Below are positions 47,009 through 57,787 of a DNA stretch of 64,000 bases, piece after piece. Position 1 is the stretch's first letter. Each line of letters starts with the position of its first letter. The stretch comes from an uncultured Pelagibacteraceae bacterium. Its GTDB lineage: Bacteria; Pseudomonadota; Alphaproteobacteria; Pelagibacterales; Pelagibacteraceae. A model generated the notes under the pieces. The model did not search any database. It worked only from the letters and a program-made list of their open reading frames with translations, and was not told the origin of the DNA. The DNA is taken from assembly GCA_902623495.1 (NCBI GenBank), contig CACNTW010000001.1:124001-188000 (forward strand), read 5' to 3'. The position numbers and the translations under genes were made by a program.

Positions 47009-47301
47009 TGGATAAACTAAGTTTATATGATAAAATTTTATTTCCAGTTGTAACTGAAAAGTCGACAAATTTGTCAGAACAAAATAAAATTATTTTTAAA
47101 GTTCCTCATAGTGCCAATAAAAAATCATTAAAAGGATCAATTGAAAAAATTTTTAAAGTAAATGTAACAAAAATTAATATTATTAATAAAAAAACACTAG
47201 TAAAATCAACTAGAGGAAAAAAAGTTAAGAAGAAAGGTTTTAAAAAAGCAATTATTACCCTTAAAAAGGGACAAAACATTGACTTAACAACTGGAATTTA
47301 A
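47008..47301 (+). CDS. rplW: 50S ribosomal protein L23
   Basis: 97 residues with ILFPVVTEKST at the start and the GRGKKVKKK-type basic loop (here RGKKVKKKGFKKA). It sits at the tunnel exit and docks trigger factor and SRP. Overlaps rplD by one base. Confidence 0.97.
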   Translation: MDKLSLYDKILFPVVTEKSTNLSEQNKIIFKVPHSANKKSLKGSIEKIFKVNVTKINIINKKTLVKSTRGKKVKKKGFKKAIITLKKGQNIDLTTGI

Positions 47302-47304
47302 ATT

Positions 47305-48138
47305 ATGTCTTTAAAAACTTTTAAACCTTATACAAAATCTACCAGAGGCACTATTTTAACGAGTAGAGAAGGTTTATGGAAAGGTAAACCATTTAAACCA
47401 TTAACAAGTGCAAACTATTCTTCAAAAGGAAGAAATAATTATGGACGTATAACTTCAAGAAATCATGGTGGAGGACATAAACATAAATATAGAAAAATTG
47501 ATTTTTATAGAAAAAAGAATGATATGAAGGCAATTGTTGAAAGAATTGAATACGATCCGAATAGATCATGCCACATAATGTTAGTAAAATTCGAGGATAA
47601 TCAAAAATTTTATTATTTGGCTCCCCAAAAAATAAAAGTCGGAGATCACGTACAAAATGGCCCTTCTTCAGAAATCAAAATTGGAAATTGTTTACCACTT
47701 CAGGATATCCCAGTGGGAATTGATATACATAATGTTGAAATTCAACCTGGTGCTGGTGGTAAAATAGCTAGAGCTGCTGGCTCATCTGTAACAATTTCTG
47801 GCATAGATGGAAATTATTCGATTATAAAAATGATATCAGGTGAAGTTAGAAAAATTGACTCAAGATCTTTAGCTACAATTGGAGTTTTATCAAATCCAGA
47901 TCAAAAAAATATCAAAATTGGTAAAGCTGGCAGATCTAGATGGTTAGGAAGAAGGCCACATACCAGAGGAGTTGTTAAAAACCCAGTAGATCATCCTCAT
48001 GGTGGTGGTGAAGGAAAATCAGCAGGTGGTAGACATCCTGTTTCTCCTACTGGTCAATCAGCCAAAGGATTAAAAACACGAGATAATAAGAGAACTGATA
48101 AATTTATTATAAGAAGAAGAAAGAAGAAAAGAGCATAA
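47305..48138 (+). CDS. rplB: 50S ribosomal protein L2
   Basis: 277 residues, full length, with GRNNYGRITSRNHGGGHK, QPGAGGKIARAAG and the near-peptidyl-transferase segment NPVDHPHGGGEGK containing the conserved His. Three bases after rplW. Confidence 0.99.
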   Translation: MSLKTFKPYTKSTRGTILTSREGLWKGKPFKPLTSANYSSKGRNNYGRITSRNHGGGHKHKYRKIDFYRKKNDMKAIVERIEYDPNRSCHIMLVKFEDNQKFYYLAPQKIKVGDHVQNGPSSEIKIGNCLPLQDIPVGIDIHNVEIQPGAGGKIARAAGSSVTISGIDGNYSIIKMISGEVRKIDSRSLATIGVLSNPDQKNIKIGKAGRSRWLGRRPHTRGVVKNPVDHPHGGGEGKSAGGRHPVSPTGQSAKGLKTRDNKRTDKFIIRRRKKKRA

Positions 48139-48141
48139 TTT

Positions 48142-48450
48142 ATGGCAAGATCAGTATGGAAAGGACCATTTGTTGAGGAAAGTTTAATCAAGAAAGTAGA
48201 AAAGATTAAAAATGATCCTAACAAAAAACCAATTAAAACCTGGTCAAGAAAATCAACAATAATACCTGACTTCGTAGGTTTTAGTTTTTTAATTTATAAC
48301 GGTAAAAAATTTATACCAATAACCGTATCTGAAGATATGGTTGGTCACAAATTTGGAGAATTTGCTCCAACAAGACAATTTTTCGGACACACTCCAGCTG
48401 ACAAAAAAGCAAAAGTTGAGGGTGGGTCAAAAGGAGCTGATAAGAAATAA
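48142..48450 (+). CDS. rpsS: 30S ribosomal protein S19
   Basis: 102 residues with RSVWKGPFV and [13 protein letters not shown]. Slightly extended Lys/Gly-rich C-terminus compared with the usual 92 residues. Standard position between L2 and L22. Confidence 0.98.
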   Translation: MARSVWKGPFVEESLIKKVEKIKNDPNKKPIKTWSRKSTIIPDFVGFSFLIYNGKKFIPITVSEDMVGHKFGEFAPTRQFFGHTPADKKAKVEGGSKGADKK

Positions 48451-48452
48451 AA

Positions 48453-48848
48453 ATGAGTAAGAAAAAAGATATAGATTTAAAACAAGTCAGATCAATTAAC
48501 AAGAACGTAAGATCTAGTGTAAGAAAGTTAAAACCTATACTTAAATCAATAATCGGAAAGAAAGTAGAAATGGCTATTAGAGATTTGTCTTTTTCAGAAA
48601 AAAGAATTTCTAAAGATGTTAAGAAAACAATTTCATCTGCTATTGCAAATGCTGAGAATAATTTTCAATACGATATTGATAATTTAGTGGTTAAAGAAGC
48701 GTTCTGTGGAAAACAGGTTATAATGAAAAGATTTAGGGCAAGAGCTAAAGGTCGAGCCGCAGAAATTATGAAACCATACTCAAATGTCACAATAGTTTTG
48801 AGTGAACAAATGAAACAAAAAGAGAAAGAACATGGGACAAAAAGTTAA
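48453..48848 (+). CDS. rplV: 50S ribosomal protein L22
   Basis: 131 residues, with [11 protein letters not shown] and the [20 protein letters not shown] tunnel-hairpin signature. The last 17 nt overlap the start of rpsC in another frame; both ends are genuine because each protein has its conserved terminus. Confidence 0.97.
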   Translation: MSKKKDIDLKQVRSINKNVRSSVRKLKPILKSIIGKKVEMAIRDLSFSEKRISKDVKKTISSAIANAENNFQYDIDNLVVKEAFCGKQVIMKRFRARAKGRAAEIMKPYSNVTIVLSEQMKQKEKEHGTKS

Positions 48849-49491
48849 TCCAGTAGGCTTGAGACTAGGAATTAATCGAGGATGGGATTCCGTTTGGTAT
48901 GCAAAGAAGCAAGATTTTGGAAATTACTTGATAGAAGATTTTAGGATTAGAGAATTTATTAAAAAAAATGTAATTAATTCTGGAGTTTCAAAAGTAATGA
49001 TAGAAAGATCAGCAAAAAAATGTTTTGTCACGATTTATACTTCAAGGCCGGGATTTGTAATTGGAAAAAAAGGTAGTGATATTGAAAAAATAAAAGGTAA
49101 ATTGTCAAGATTAAGTGCAAATGAAATAGTACTAAATATTAAAGAAGTTAAGAAACCTGAGACAAACTCATTTTTAGTTGCTGAGAATATAGCTCAACAG
49201 CTAGTTAAACGTGTATCTTACAGAAGAGCAATGAAGAGAGCAATGCAATCTGCTTTAAGATTAGGTGCAAAGGGCATAAAGGTATCATGTAGTGGAAGAT
49301 TGGGTGGAAATGAAATTGCTAGAACAGAATGGTTAAGAGATGGCAGTATACCATCTCATACATTGAGAGCAGATATAGATTATGCAGAAGCAGAAGCATT
49401 AACTACATATGGAATTATTGGAATTAAGGTATGGATATATAAAGGAGAAATATTTACTAAAGAATTTAGTCAAGAAAGGAATAAAAAATAA
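48832..49491 (+). CDS. rpsC: 30S ribosomal protein S3
   Basis: 219 residues beginning [20 protein letters not shown], then the KH domain with [14 protein letters not shown] and the C-terminal domain with [14 protein letters not shown]. It lines the mRNA entry channel. Overlaps the end of rplV by 17 nt. Confidence 0.98.
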   Translation: MGQKVNPVGLRLGINRGWDSVWYAKKQDFGNYLIEDFRIREFIKKNVINSGVSKVMIERSAKKCFVTIYTSRPGFVIGKKGSDIEKIKGKLSRLSANEIVLNIKEVKKPETNSFLVAENIAQQLVKRVSYRRAMKRAMQSALRLGAKGIKVSCSGRLGGNEIARTEWLRDGSIPSHTLRADIDYAEAEALTTYGIIGIKVWIYKGEIFTKEFSQERNKK

Positions 49492-49493
49492 CA

Positions 49494-49901
49494 ATGTTAC
49501 AGCCAACAAGAACAAAATTTAGAAAAGCGCATAAAGGAAGAATTCATGGGAATGCATCCCGTTGCAATGCGATGAATTATGGTGCTTTTGGACTGAAAGC
49601 TGTTCAGCCCGAGAGAATTATTTCTAGACAGATTGAGGCTGCTAGGGTTGCATTGACAAGACACATGAAAAGACAAGGTAGAGTATGGACAAGAATGTTT
49701 CCAAACATACCAGTATCAAAAAAACCTACTGAAGTTAGAATGGGTAAAGGAAAAGGATCACCTGAATACTGGGCCTGCAGAGTTAAACCTGGTCGTATTT
49801 TATTTGAAGTAGATGGTGTAACCGAGGAAATAGCAAGAGAAGCTTTATATAAAGCATCAGCTAAATTACCAATAAAATGTAAATTTATTAAGAGAATTTA
49901 A
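49494..49901 (+). CDS. rplP: 50S ribosomal protein L16
   Basis: 135 residues with [11 protein letters not shown], the [18 protein letters not shown] segment and [10 protein letters not shown]. Binds near the A site and 5S rRNA. Two bases after rpsC. Confidence 0.98.
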   Translation: MLQPTRTKFRKAHKGRIHGNASRCNAMNYGAFGLKAVQPERIISRQIEAARVALTRHMKRQGRVWTRMFPNIPVSKKPTEVRMGKGKGSPEYWACRVKPGRILFEVDGVTEEIAREALYKASAKLPIKCKFIKRI

Positions 49902-50090
49902 ATGAAAAAAAGTGAAATAAAAAAAATGTCTAAAGAACAAGCTTTAAAAGATATTGATAAGTTAAAAAAAGATCTTTTTAATTTTAGATTTCAAAAAATT
50001 AATGGTCAGATAAAAAGTCCATCAAAAATTAGTGAAACAAAGAGAAATATTGCAAGACTAAAAACATTAATAGTGAGAAAAGATGCCTAA
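49902..50090 (+). CDS. rpmC: 50S ribosomal protein L29
   Basis: 62 residues, two-helix protein with [20 protein letters not shown] and [10 protein letters not shown], the L29 pattern. It starts directly after rplP and overlaps rpsQ by 8 nt. Confidence 0.96.
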   Translation: MKKSEIKKMSKEQALKDIDKLKKDLFNFRFQKINGQIKSPSKISETKRNIARLKTLIVRKDA

Positions 50091-50319
50091 AAAAGTGTTA
50101 AATGGAATAGTTGTGAGTGATAAACCGAATAAAACTATAACGGTATTAGTTGAGAGAAAATACCAACATCCTGTATTAAAAAAAGTAATTAAAGCTAGAA
50201 AAAAATATAGCGTTCATGACGAAGATAATAAATATAAAAATGGAGATAAAGTATCTATTAAAGAATGCAAGCCTTATTCTAAGTCAAAAAAATTTGAAGT
50301 TATAGGAGATACTAAATGA
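50083..50319 (+). CDS. rpsQ: 30S ribosomal protein S17
   Basis: 78 residues, OB-fold S17 with [21 protein letters not shown], the HPVLKK segment and [13 protein letters not shown]. Overlaps rpmC by 8 nt and rplN by 4 nt. Confidence 0.97.
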   Translation: MPKKVLNGIVVSDKPNKTITVLVERKYQHPVLKKVIKARKKYSVHDEDNKYKNGDKVSIKECKPYSKSKKFEVIGDTK

Positions 50320-50684
50320 TACAAGTTCAGACAGAATTGTTTGTAGCTGACAATACAGGAGCAAAAAAAATTGAATGTATAAAAGTTTTAGGTGGTTCAA
50401 AAAGAAGATATGCAAGTATTGGTGATACAATTGTTGTGGCAGTAAAGGAGGCTATACCTAAAGGAAAAGTTAAAAAGGGAGCTGTCCATAAAGCAGTAGT
50501 TGTAAGAGTGAAAAAGGGTATACACCGGAATGATGGATCAAAAGTTAGATTCGACAATAACGCAGCTGTTCTAACAGATGATAAAGGTGAGCCAATAGGC
50601 ACTAGGATATTTGGACCAGTGACAAGAGAACTAAGAAATAGAGGACAAATGAAAATAATTTCATTGGCTCCAGAGGTTTTATAA
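50316..50684 (+). CDS. rplN: 50S ribosomal protein L14
   Basis: 122 residues, full length: [31 protein letters not shown] and the GPVTRELR segment with IISLAPEVL at the end. First gene of the classical spc order, coupled to rpsQ by ATGA. Confidence 0.98.
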   Translation: MIQVQTELFVADNTGAKKIECIKVLGGSKRRYASIGDTIVVAVKEAIPKGKVKKGAVHKAVVVRVKKGIHRNDGSKVRFDNNAAVLTDDKGEPIGTRIFGPVTRELRNRGQMKIISLAPEVL

Positions 50685-50923
50685 TGATTAAAAAAGGTGT
50701 GAAAGTAAAGATATTGAGTGGAAAAGATAAAAATAAAGATGGTGATGTTATTGAAATTGATAGAAAAAACAACAGAGCGAAAGTTAAAGGTATTAACATG
50801 GTAAAAAAACATGTGAAAACCACAAAAGAAAAGAAGGGTGGAATAGTATCAAAAGAAAACTTCATACATATCTCAAATTTAGCAATATTTAATAACAAAA
50901 ATAAAAATGAGGCCAAAAAATAA
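50684..50923 (+). CDS. rplX: 50S ribosomal protein L24
   Basis: 79 residues, shorter than the usual 100 or so. The KOW motif [19 protein letters not shown] and the [10 protein letters not shown] segment are present, ending with SNLAIFN and a Lys-rich tail. The C-terminal beta extension of E. coli L24 is reduced. Confidence 0.95.
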   Translation: MIKKGVKVKILSGKDKNKDGDVIEIDRKNNRAKVKGINMVKKHVKTTKEKKGGIVSKENFIHISNLAIFNNKNKNEAKK

Positions 50924-51477
50924 TGATACCTAGATTAAAACAAACTATTACAAAAGATATAGAGCCAGCACTAAAAGAAAAATTTGGATATAAAAATTTA
51001 TATATGGGTCCAAGAATTCAAAAAATAGTTTTAAATATGGGTTTAGGTTTAGATGGAAATGATCAAAAAATCTTAAAGTCTTGCCAAGAAGACCTTGCAA
51101 ATATTACTGGCCAAATGCCTGTAGTAACTAAATTCAAAAAATCTATTGCTAATTTTAAAACAAGAAAAAACACTAATTCTGGATTAAAAGTAACTTTAAG
51201 AAAAAACAAAATGTATGAATTCATTGATAGATTAACAAATATTGCCCTCCCTAGAATAAAGGACTTTAGAGGACTTAATTTAAATGGCTTTGATAAATTT
51301 GGAAATTATACCTTTGGTGTAAAAGAACATATAATTTTCCCTGAAGTTAATTTTGATAAAGTTGACAAAATTAGAGGTTTAGACATTACAATTGTAATTA
51401 AATCTCAAAAAGTAGAACATAGTTTGGAATTATTAAAACATTTAAATTTTCCGTTTAAAGAAACAAGGAGTAATTAA
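50923..51477 (+). CDS. rplE: 50S ribosomal protein L5
   Basis: 184 residues with [40 protein letters not shown] and [15 protein letters not shown]. Binds 5S rRNA and contacts P-site tRNA. One-base overlaps on both sides. Confidence 0.98.
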   Translation: MIPRLKQTITKDIEPALKEKFGYKNLYMGPRIQKIVLNMGLGLDGNDQKILKSCQEDLANITGQMPVVTKFKKSIANFKTRKNTNSGLKVTLRKNKMYEFIDRLTNIALPRIKDFRGLNLNGFDKFGNYTFGVKEHIIFPEVNFDKVDKIRGLDITIVIKSQKVEHSLELLKHLNFPFKETRSN

Positions 51478-51782
51478 TGGCTAAAATTAGTGCAATAAAT
51501 AAAAACAATAGAAGAATAAGTTTATCTAATAAGTTTTATAAAAAAAGACAAAAACTAAAAAAAATAATTATGGATAAAAAGTTACCACTCGAAGAAAGAT
51601 TTAAAGCACAACAAAAATTATCAAAATTACCAAGAAATTCAGCAAAAGTTCGAGTTATGAATCGTTGTCAGATCACAGGTAGACCACACGGTGTTTACCG
51701 AAAATTGAAAATTTCAAGAATAGCCCTTCGACAACTTGGTTTAGAAGGTAAAATTCCTGGAATGGTAAAATCAAGTTGGTAG
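51477..51782 (+). CDS. rpsN: 30S ribosomal protein S14 (long, zinc-free type)
   Basis: 101 residues, the long S14 type without the CXXC zinc ligands. C-terminal [26 protein letters not shown] is the S14 signature (shown here only by its key NRC and RLxxSR-type residues). Overlaps rplE by one base. Confidence 0.97.
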   Translation: MAKISAINKNNRRISLSNKFYKKRQKLKKIIMDKKLPLEERFKAQQKLSKLPRNSAKVRVMNRCQITGRPHGVYRKLKISRIALRQLGLEGKIPGMVKSSW

Positions 51783-51792
51783 AAAGGAAAAT

Positions 51793-52185
51793 ATGAGTTT
51801 AAGTGATCCAATAGGTGATATGTTAGCAAGAATTAAAAATGCACAAGCAAGAAACCATAAAAAAGTTTCATTACCATCATCTAAATTTAAAGTTAAGATT
51901 GCCGATGTATTAAAATCTGAGGGTTATATTATCGATTATAAAATCAATGAAAATATTAAGTCTTCAATAGAAATTATTTTAAAGTATAACTCAGGAAATC
52001 CAGTTATAAATACAATTGAGAGAGTTTCAAAACCAGGAAGACGAATTTTTTCTAGCGCAAATAGTTTACCAAAAATAAATAATGGATTAGGTATTGCTAT
52101 TGTTTCAACACCGCAAGGAGTTATGACAGATATTGACGCAAGAAAAAAGAAACTTGGTGGAGAGATTATTTGTAAGGTATTTTAA
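51793..52185 (+). CDS. rpsH: 30S ribosomal protein S8
   Basis: 130 residues beginning SDPIGDMLARIKNAQ and ending with the STPQGVMTDIDARKKKLGGE signature. In E. coli S8 represses the spc operon by binding rplE mRNA; no such site was sought in detail here. Confidence 0.98.
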   Translation: MSLSDPIGDMLARIKNAQARNHKKVSLPSSKFKVKIADVLKSEGYIIDYKINENIKSSIEIILKYNSGNPVINTIERVSKPGRRIFSSANSLPKINNGLGIAIVSTPQGVMTDIDARKKKLGGEIICKVF

Positions 52186-52724
52186 TGTCTAAAATAGGAA
52201 AAATAAATATACCCATTCCAGAAAAAGTTAAGGTTTTATTATCTGGTAATAGAGTTAATGTTGAGGGTCCATTGGGTAAAGAGTCTGTTAATATTGATCT
52301 AGATATGTTTGATTTAAATATTACAGAAGGTAAAGATGTATCAATTAAGCCCAAGAAAATAGATGATAAGTCAAAAAGATTATGGGGAATGAGTAGGAGC
52401 CTTATTAATAATGCAATTGTTGGTGCCAGTAGTGGTTATGAAAAAAAATTAGAACTTACAGGTGTAGGTTTTAGAGCAGCACTGAAAGGAAAAGTTTTGA
52501 ATATGCAACTTGGTTTCAGTCATGATATTAATTATGATATTCCAGAAGGTATTAAAATTTCAGTTGAAAAGCAAACACTCATAAAAATTATCGGATCAAA
52601 TAAGCAACAAGTAGGTATGATTGCTTCTCAAATAAAAAGTATTAGACCTCCCGAGCCTTATAAAGGAAAAGGTATTAAAGAACAAGGTCAATATATATTA
52701 AGAAAAGAAGGTAAAAAGAAATAA
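52185..52724 (+). CDS. rplF: 50S ribosomal protein L6
   Basis: 179 residues with [21 protein letters not shown] and the [12 protein letters not shown]-terminal signature. Two L6 domains of normal length. One-base overlaps with both neighbours. Confidence 0.98.
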   Translation: MSKIGKINIPIPEKVKVLLSGNRVNVEGPLGKESVNIDLDMFDLNITEGKDVSIKPKKIDDKSKRLWGMSRSLINNAIVGASSGYEKKLELTGVGFRAALKGKVLNMQLGFSHDINYDIPEGIKISVEKQTLIKIIGSNKQQVGMIASQIKSIRPPEPYKGKGIKEQGQYILRKEGKKK

Positions 52725-53074
52725 TGAAACTAACTTCAGCAGATAGAAAAAAATTTAGAATCAGAAATAAACTTAAATCTGTTTCAAAAGATAGATTTAG
52801 ATTGAGTGTATCAAGATCTACTAAAAATATTAGTGCACAAATTATTGATGATATAAAAAATATAACATTAGTTTCAGCCTCATCTGTTGATAAGGAAATA
52901 AAAAACTTAAAGAAAAATAAAATGGAACTATCTACTATTGTGGCAGAAAATTTAGCAAAAAAAGCAAATGAAAAAAATATTAAAAAAGTTTATTTTGATA
53001 GAGGTATTTTCAAATACCATGGAAGAGTTAAAATATTTGCAGAAACTTTGAGAAAAAATGGAATGGAATTTTAA
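52724..53074 (+). CDS. rplR: 50S ribosomal protein L18
   Basis: 116 residues with [16 protein letters not shown], and the [22 protein letters not shown]-terminal region. Binds 5S rRNA beside L5. It ends directly before rpsE. Confidence 0.97.
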   Translation: MKLTSADRKKFRIRNKLKSVSKDRFRLSVSRSTKNISAQIIDDIKNITLVSASSVDKEIKNLKKNKMELSTIVAENLAKKANEKNIKKVYFDRGIFKYHGRVKIFAETLRKNGMEF

Positions 53075-53578
53075 ATGATGGAAAAAAATACAGAATTTGT
53101 AGAAAAACTTGTTCACATAAATAGAATAACAAAAGTTGTTAAAGGTGGAAGAAGGTTTGGTTTTTCCGCATTAGTAGTAGTTGGTAATCAAAACGGTAAG
53201 ATTGGTATTGCTCATGCTAAAGCCAAACAAGTTCCAGATGCAATTAAAAAAGCTAATGAGCTCGCTAGAAGAAATTTAATACAAATACCGTTAAGAGATG
53301 GAAGAACAATTCATCATGATATATTCGGAAAGGATGGGGCTGGTAAAATTAAATTACGATCTGCTCCTAAAGGAACTGGTATAATTGCGGGTGGCCCTGT
53401 AAGAGCAGTTTGTGAAGTGCTTGGTATTAAAGATATAGTTGCTAAATCTTTAGGAACCGCAAACCCACATAATGTAATTAGAGCATGTATTAAAGCTTTA
53501 TCTAAACAGAATTCACCAAAAAATATTTCAAATTTGAGAAATAAAAAAATTTCAGAAATAATTGAGAAAAGAGGATAA
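53075..53578 (+). CDS. rpsE: 30S ribosomal protein S5
   Basis: 167 residues: [21 protein letters not shown] dsRNA-binding region, then [20 protein letters not shown]. The stop codon shares a base with the rplO ATG, so no L30 gene lies between them as it does in most bacteria. Two start ATGs in tandem. Confidence 0.98.
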   Translation: MMEKNTEFVEKLVHINRITKVVKGGRRFGFSALVVVGNQNGKIGIAHAKAKQVPDAIKKANELARRNLIQIPLRDGRTIHHDIFGKDGAGKIKLRSAPKGTGIIAGGPVRAVCEVLGIKDIVAKSLGTANPHNVIRACIKALSKQNSPKNISNLRNKKISEIIEKRG

Positions 53579-54036
53579 TGACATCTTTAAATACATTAAA
53601 TAATATTAAATCAAAAAAAATTCGTGTTGGAAGAGGTATTGGATCAGGTAAAGGAAAGACTTCAGGTAGAGGTGTTAAAGGACAAAAATCAAGATCTGGA
53701 GTTGCGATTAAAAGTTTTGAAGGTGGTCAAATGCCATTATACAGAAGATTACCGAAAAGAGGTTTCAACCCCATAAAACAAAGTAAAATTGCTGTAATAA
53801 ATTTAGGTGATTTACAGAATTTAATTAATAATAAAAAAATTAATATAGATGAAAAAATTAATATCGATTTATTAAAAAAAACAAAAATATTAAGAAAATC
53901 CATTAATAAGTTTAAAGTTCTATCAAATGGTAATTTTAATTCTAAAATTAATATAGAAGCTGATTATTCTTCAAAGATTGCAAAAGAAAAAATTGAAAAA
54001 GCTGGTGGACAAATTACTGTTAAAAATCAATCTTAA
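53578..54036 (+). CDS. rplO: 50S ribosomal protein L15
   Basis: 152 residues with the Gly/Lys-rich N-terminal tail GRGIGSGKGKTSGRG and GGQMPLYRRLPKRGFNP. Coupled to rpsE by a one-base overlap and 2 nt before secY. Confidence 0.97.
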   Translation: MTSLNTLNNIKSKKIRVGRGIGSGKGKTSGRGVKGQKSRSGVAIKSFEGGQMPLYRRLPKRGFNPIKQSKIAVINLGDLQNLINNKKINIDEKINIDLLKKTKILRKSINKFKVLSNGNFNSKINIEADYSSKIAKEKIEKAGGQITVKNQS

Positions 54037-54038
54037 TA

Positions 54039-55319
54039 ATGAGTGCATCAACACAATCTAACGATTTAAGAAATAGAATATTATTTACATTATTTATACT
54101 CGCAGTTTATAGACTTGGCACTTTTGTGCCTCTTCCGGGTATAGATCCTGAGCAACTTCAAGTCATGATGGAAGGAAATCAAAAAGGTCTATTGGGTATG
54201 TTTAATGTATTCGCAGGAGGTGCTGTAAGTAGGATGGCGATATTTGCATTAGGTATTATGCCATACATTTCATCATCAATTATAGTTCAATTACTGACCG
54301 GTGTTTCAGATTACTTTAAAAATTTAAAGGCACAAGGTGAAATAGGTAGACAAAAAATTACACAAATAACAAGATATGGAACAGTTTTGTTAGCTACTAT
54401 ACAAGGATATGGCTTGGCAGTTGGTTTAGAGTCTTCTGCAGACTTAGTTATAAACCCAGGAATATTTTTTAAAATTTCAACTGTTACAACAATAGTAGCA
54501 GGAACAATTTTTCTAATGTGGCTAGGGGAACAAATTACCCAAAGAGGTATTGGTAACGGAATATCATTAATTATTTTTTCAGGTATTGTGGCTGAAATTC
54601 CAAGGGCTCTTGTAACAACATTTGAACTAGGAAGAACAGGTGCTATTTCAACTGTAATGATTATTTTTATTTTTCTATTATTAGTAGCAACTATAATTTT
54701 TATAGTATTTATGGAGAGAGCATTAAGGAAAATACTTATAAATTATCCAAAAAGACAAATGGGTAATAAAATGTATGGTGGTGATTCATCTCATTTACCT
54801 TTAAAAATCAATTCGGCAGGAGTGATTCCAGCAATTTTTGCGTCAGCTTTATTGCTATTGCCAGTGACCTTTTCAAATTTTAATGTTTCTCAAAATGAAA
54901 CATTTTTAAATATTTCATCATATTTTTCTCAAGGACAACCATTATACATGTTACTTTATGCTTCTGGTATAATATTTTTTACTTTTTTTTATACTTCTAT
55001 AACATTTAATCCTACTGAGACTGCTGAAAATTTAAGAAAATATGGAGGCTTTATTCCAGGAATAAGACCTGGTGAAAGTACTGCCATATACATTGACACC
55101 ATATTAACAAGACTTACTACAATAGGTGCGTTGTATCTTGCTCTTGTTTGCTTAATGCCAGAATTTTTGATAGCGAACTATCCAATTCCTTTTTATTTAG
55201 GTGGAGCCTCAGTTTTAATTGTTGTTGTAGTTGCAATTGATACAGTTACGCAAATTCAGACTAGGATGATGAGTGCTCAATATGAACAACTCATAAAAAA
55301 AACTAAATTTGGTAGGTAG
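54039..55319 (+). CDS. secY: Preprotein translocase subunit SecY
   Basis: 426 residues with ten predicted membrane helices. Landmarks are YRLGTFVPLPGIDP after helix 1, the plug region GMFNVFAGGAVSRMAIFALGI, LGEQITQRGIGNGIS, and FIPGIRPGESTA in the cytoplasmic loops that bind SecA and ribosomes. Forms the channel with SecE, encoded in the same window. Confidence 0.98.
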   Translation: MSASTQSNDLRNRILFTLFILAVYRLGTFVPLPGIDPEQLQVMMEGNQKGLLGMFNVFAGGAVSRMAIFALGIMPYISSSIIVQLLTGVSDYFKNLKAQGEIGRQKITQITRYGTVLLATIQGYGLAVGLESSADLVINPGIFFKISTVTTIVAGTIFLMWLGEQITQRGIGNGISLIIFSGIVAEIPRALVTTFELGRTGAISTVMIIFIFLLLVATIIFIVFMERALRKILINYPKRQMGNKMYGGDSSHLPLKINSAGVIPAIFASALLLLPVTFSNFNVSQNETFLNISSYFSQGQPLYMLLYASGIIFFTFFYTSITFNPTETAENLRKYGGFIPGIRPGESTAIYIDTILTRLTTIGALYLALVCLMPEFLIANYPIPFYLGGASVLIVVVVAIDTVTQIQTRMMSAQYEQLIKKTKFGR

Positions 55320-55883
55320 GTGAATATTATATTGTTTGGTCCTCCAGGAGCAGGTAAAGGAACTCAAGCTAAATTCCTTGTAAAAAAAATAAATGGGTTT
55401 CAAATTTCAACTGGAGATATTTTAAGGGAAGAAATAAATAAAGATACAGAAATAGGAAAAAAAATAATAAATAATATGAATGAAGGAAAGTTTGTTGATG
55501 ATGGTATAGTTAATAGTCTTTTAAAAAACCATATATTTGACCCAAACAAAAAAGAAAAATTAATTTTTGACGGTTATCCCAGGTCTTTAAGCCAAGCAAA
55601 AAATTTAGATATATTATTAGACCAATCAAAACAGAAGATAGATCATATATTTTTTCTGAATGTAAACAAAGAAACAATTATAAAGCGCATTGAAAAAAGA
55701 AAAATTTTAGAAAAAAGATCTGATGATGACTTAGATACAATATTAAAGAGATATGATACTTATATTAAAACCACCAAACCAGTTCTTGATTACTATTCAA
55801 AAAATTCTAATTTTCAGGAGATTGATGGTTCAATGGAGATAGATCAAATAACCAACAAAATAGAGGCTTTTTTGAATGTTTAA
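55320..55883 (+). CDS. adk: Adenylate kinase (short LID type)
   Basis: 187 residues starting at a GTG that directly follows the secY stop. The P-loop GPPGAGKGT is at residues 7-15; STGDILREE, FDGYPRSLSQA and KRSDDDLDTILKR follow. The LID is short, without the zinc-binding insertion of the roughly 215-residue form. Adk between secY and rpsM is the usual alphaproteobacterial order. Confidence 0.96.
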   Translation: MNIILFGPPGAGKGTQAKFLVKKINGFQISTGDILREEINKDTEIGKKIINNMNEGKFVDDGIVNSLLKNHIFDPNKKEKLIFDGYPRSLSQAKNLDILLDQSKQKIDHIFFLNVNKETIIKRIEKRKILEKRSDDDLDTILKRYDTYIKTTKPVLDYYSKNSNFQEIDGSMEIDQITNKIEAFLNV

Positions 55884-55887
55884 GACA

Positions 55888-55915
55888 TTGACTTTGATTA
55901 ATCTTATTATATAAA
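55888..55915 (+). promoter_or_regulatory. Predicted promoter of rpsM-rpsK-rpoA-rplQ
   Basis: TTGACT (55888-55893), 16-nt spacer and TATAAA (55910-55915), in the 55-nt gap after adk. The predicted start is about 17 nt before rpsM. It could boost the alpha genes independently of the S10/spc readthrough. Confidence 0.6.
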
Positions 55916-55938
55916 AGGCACAATTTATCACAATAATT

Positions 55939-56322
55939 ATGGCTCGTATTGCAGGTGTAAACATACCACAAAACAAATTAGTTCATGTTGGACTTACTTA
56001 TATCTATGGTATTGGAAATAAATTTTCACAACAAATCTGTACAGATTTAGAAATACCAAAATCTAAAAGAGTAAATGAGCTTACTGATGACCAAATCTTA
56101 AAAATAAGAGAATACATTGATCAAAAATTTACAGTAGAAGGTGATTTAAGAAGAGAAACATCATTAAGTATTAAAAGATTAATTGACCTTGCAACATATA
56201 GAGGATCAAGACATAGAAAAAAACTTCCTGTAAGAGGTCAACGAACAAGATGCAATTCTAGAACTAGAAAAGGAAAAGCAATTGCAATTGCAGGTAAGAA
56301 ATTAACCCCACTTAAAAAATAA
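55939..56322 (+). CDS. rpsM: 30S ribosomal protein S13
   Basis: 127 residues with [19 protein letters not shown] and the [25 protein letters not shown] tail. First gene of the alpha cluster. One-base overlap with rpsK. Confidence 0.98.
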   Translation: MARIAGVNIPQNKLVHVGLTYIYGIGNKFSQQICTDLEIPKSKRVNELTDDQILKIREYIDQKFTVEGDLRRETSLSIKRLIDLATYRGSRHRKKLPVRGQRTRCNSRTRKGKAIAIAGKKLTPLKK

Positions 56323-56759
56323 TGAAAAAAGAAGCGACTGAAAATAAAGAACAGAAAATAGAGTCTAAGCCTAAAAAAAGTTCATATTCGAAGAAAAAAA
56401 AAGGAAAAAAAAATATTTTAAATGGAATAGCTTATGTTCAATCTACATTTAACAATACTATTGTATCTATAGCTGATACTAATGGAAATGTAGTCTCTTG
56501 GGCATCTGCTGGCCAAAAAGGTTTTAAAGGCTCTCGTAAATCTACACCGTACGCAGCACAAGTTGCAGCTGATGCAGCTGCTGCAAAGGCTTTAGATGTA
56601 GGAATTAAAATTTTATCCGTGGAAGTTAAAGGTCCTGGATCTGGAAGGGAAACTGCCTTGAGAGCTTTACAGGCTAGAGGATTTAAAATTATATCAATAA
56701 AAGATACAACACCAATGCCACACAATGGTACGAGACCACCTAAAAAAAGGAGAGTGTAA
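56322..56759 (+). CDS. rpsK: 30S ribosomal protein S11
   Basis: 145 residues; a Lys-rich N-terminal extension of about 20 residues precedes the S11 core, which has [16 protein letters not shown] and the [16 protein letters not shown]-terminus. Its stop overlaps the rpoA start by one base. Confidence 0.98.
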   Translation: MKKEATENKEQKIESKPKKSSYSKKKKGKKNILNGIAYVQSTFNNTIVSIADTNGNVVSWASAGQKGFKGSRKSTPYAAQVAADAAAAKALDVGIKILSVEVKGPGSGRETALRALQARGFKIISIKDTTPMPHNGTRPPKKRRV

Positions 56760-57787
56760 TGGAGCAAACAGAAGTAAATTCAAAAAATTGGAAATCATTA
56801 ATTAAACCAGCAAAACTAGATGTTCAATTAAGTGAGGATAAAGCATTTGCAAAGATCACTGCTGAACCTCTAGAAAAAGGATATGGGTTAACCCTTGGTA
56901 ATTCATTAAGACGAATTCTTTTATCTTCAATAAGAGGAACTGCTGTAACCTCTATCCAGATTGATGGTGTATTGCATGAATTCACATCTATTAAAGGTGT
57001 CAGAGAAGATGTCACTGATATAGTATTAAATGTAAAATCTTTAGCTTTAAAAAGCACGTCTGAAGAACCAAAAAAATTAATACTTGATGCCAAAGGTCCC
57101 GGAGAAATAAAGGCATCTGATATAACACCTGTTACTGATATTGAAATATTAAATCCAGATTTAGTTATTTGTAATTTAGATGAAAATACTAAATTTCATA
57201 TGGAAATGTCTGTAGGCACTGGAAAAGGATATGTATCTGCCGATATGAATAAACCAGAGGAACCACCACTAGGTTTAATTCCAATAGACTCACTATTTAG
57301 TCCAGTAAAAAAAGTTTCTTATTCAGTGAGCACTGCAAGAGAGGGTAAGGCCTTAGATTACGATAAATTAACAATGGAAGTTGAAACTAATGGATCAATC
57401 TCAGCAGAGGATGCTGTTGCATATTCTGCGAGGATTTTCCAAGATCAACTAGGAATGTTTGTTAACTTTGATGAGCCACAAGAAGTTATTATTAAAGAGC
57501 AACCTTCTGAGCCAGAATTTAATAAAAACTTATTAAGAAAAGTTGATGAATTAGAGCTTTCTGTAAGATCAATGAACTGCCTAAAAAATGATAATATTAT
57601 CTACATAGGTGATTTAGTACAAAAATCAGAAGGTGAAATGTTAAGAACACCTAATTTTGGAAGAAAATCATTAAATGAGATTAAAGAAGTATTAACTGGG
57701 ATGTCATTATATCTTGGAATGGAGATTCCAAATTGGCCACCAGATAACATTGCTGAATTATCTAAAAAATTAGAGGAAGCTATCTAA
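56759..57787 (+). CDS. rpoA: RNA polymerase alpha subunit
   Basis: 342 residues: N-terminal dimerisation domain with [20 protein letters not shown] (in part), GVREDVTDI, and the C-terminal domain (about 265-342) with [16 protein letters not shown] and [12 protein letters not shown], which contacts UP elements and regulators. One-base overlap with rplQ. Confidence 0.98.
   Translation: MEQTEVNSKNWKSLIKPAKLDVQLSEDKAFAKITAEPLEKGYGLTLGNSLRRILLSSIRGTAVTSIQIDGVLHEFTSIKGVREDVTDIVLNVKSLALKSTSEEPKKLILDAKGPGEIKASDITPVTDIEILNPDLVICNLDENTKFHMEMSVGTGKGYVSADMNKPEEPPLGLIPIDSLFSPVKKVSYSVSTAREGKALDYDKLTMEVETNGSISAEDAVAYSARIFQDQLGMFVNFDEPQEVIIKEQPSEPEFNKNLLRKVDELELSVRSMNCLKNDNIIYIGDLVQKSEGEMLRTPNFGRKSLNEIKEVLTGMSLYLGMEIPNWPPDNIAELSKKLEEAI

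Noticed and set aside
50327-50916. Two overlapping minus-strand frames across rplN and rplX
   Set aside because: Shadows of two well-conserved ribosomal genes; Phe/Leu-rich composition typical of antisense to Lys-rich proteins.
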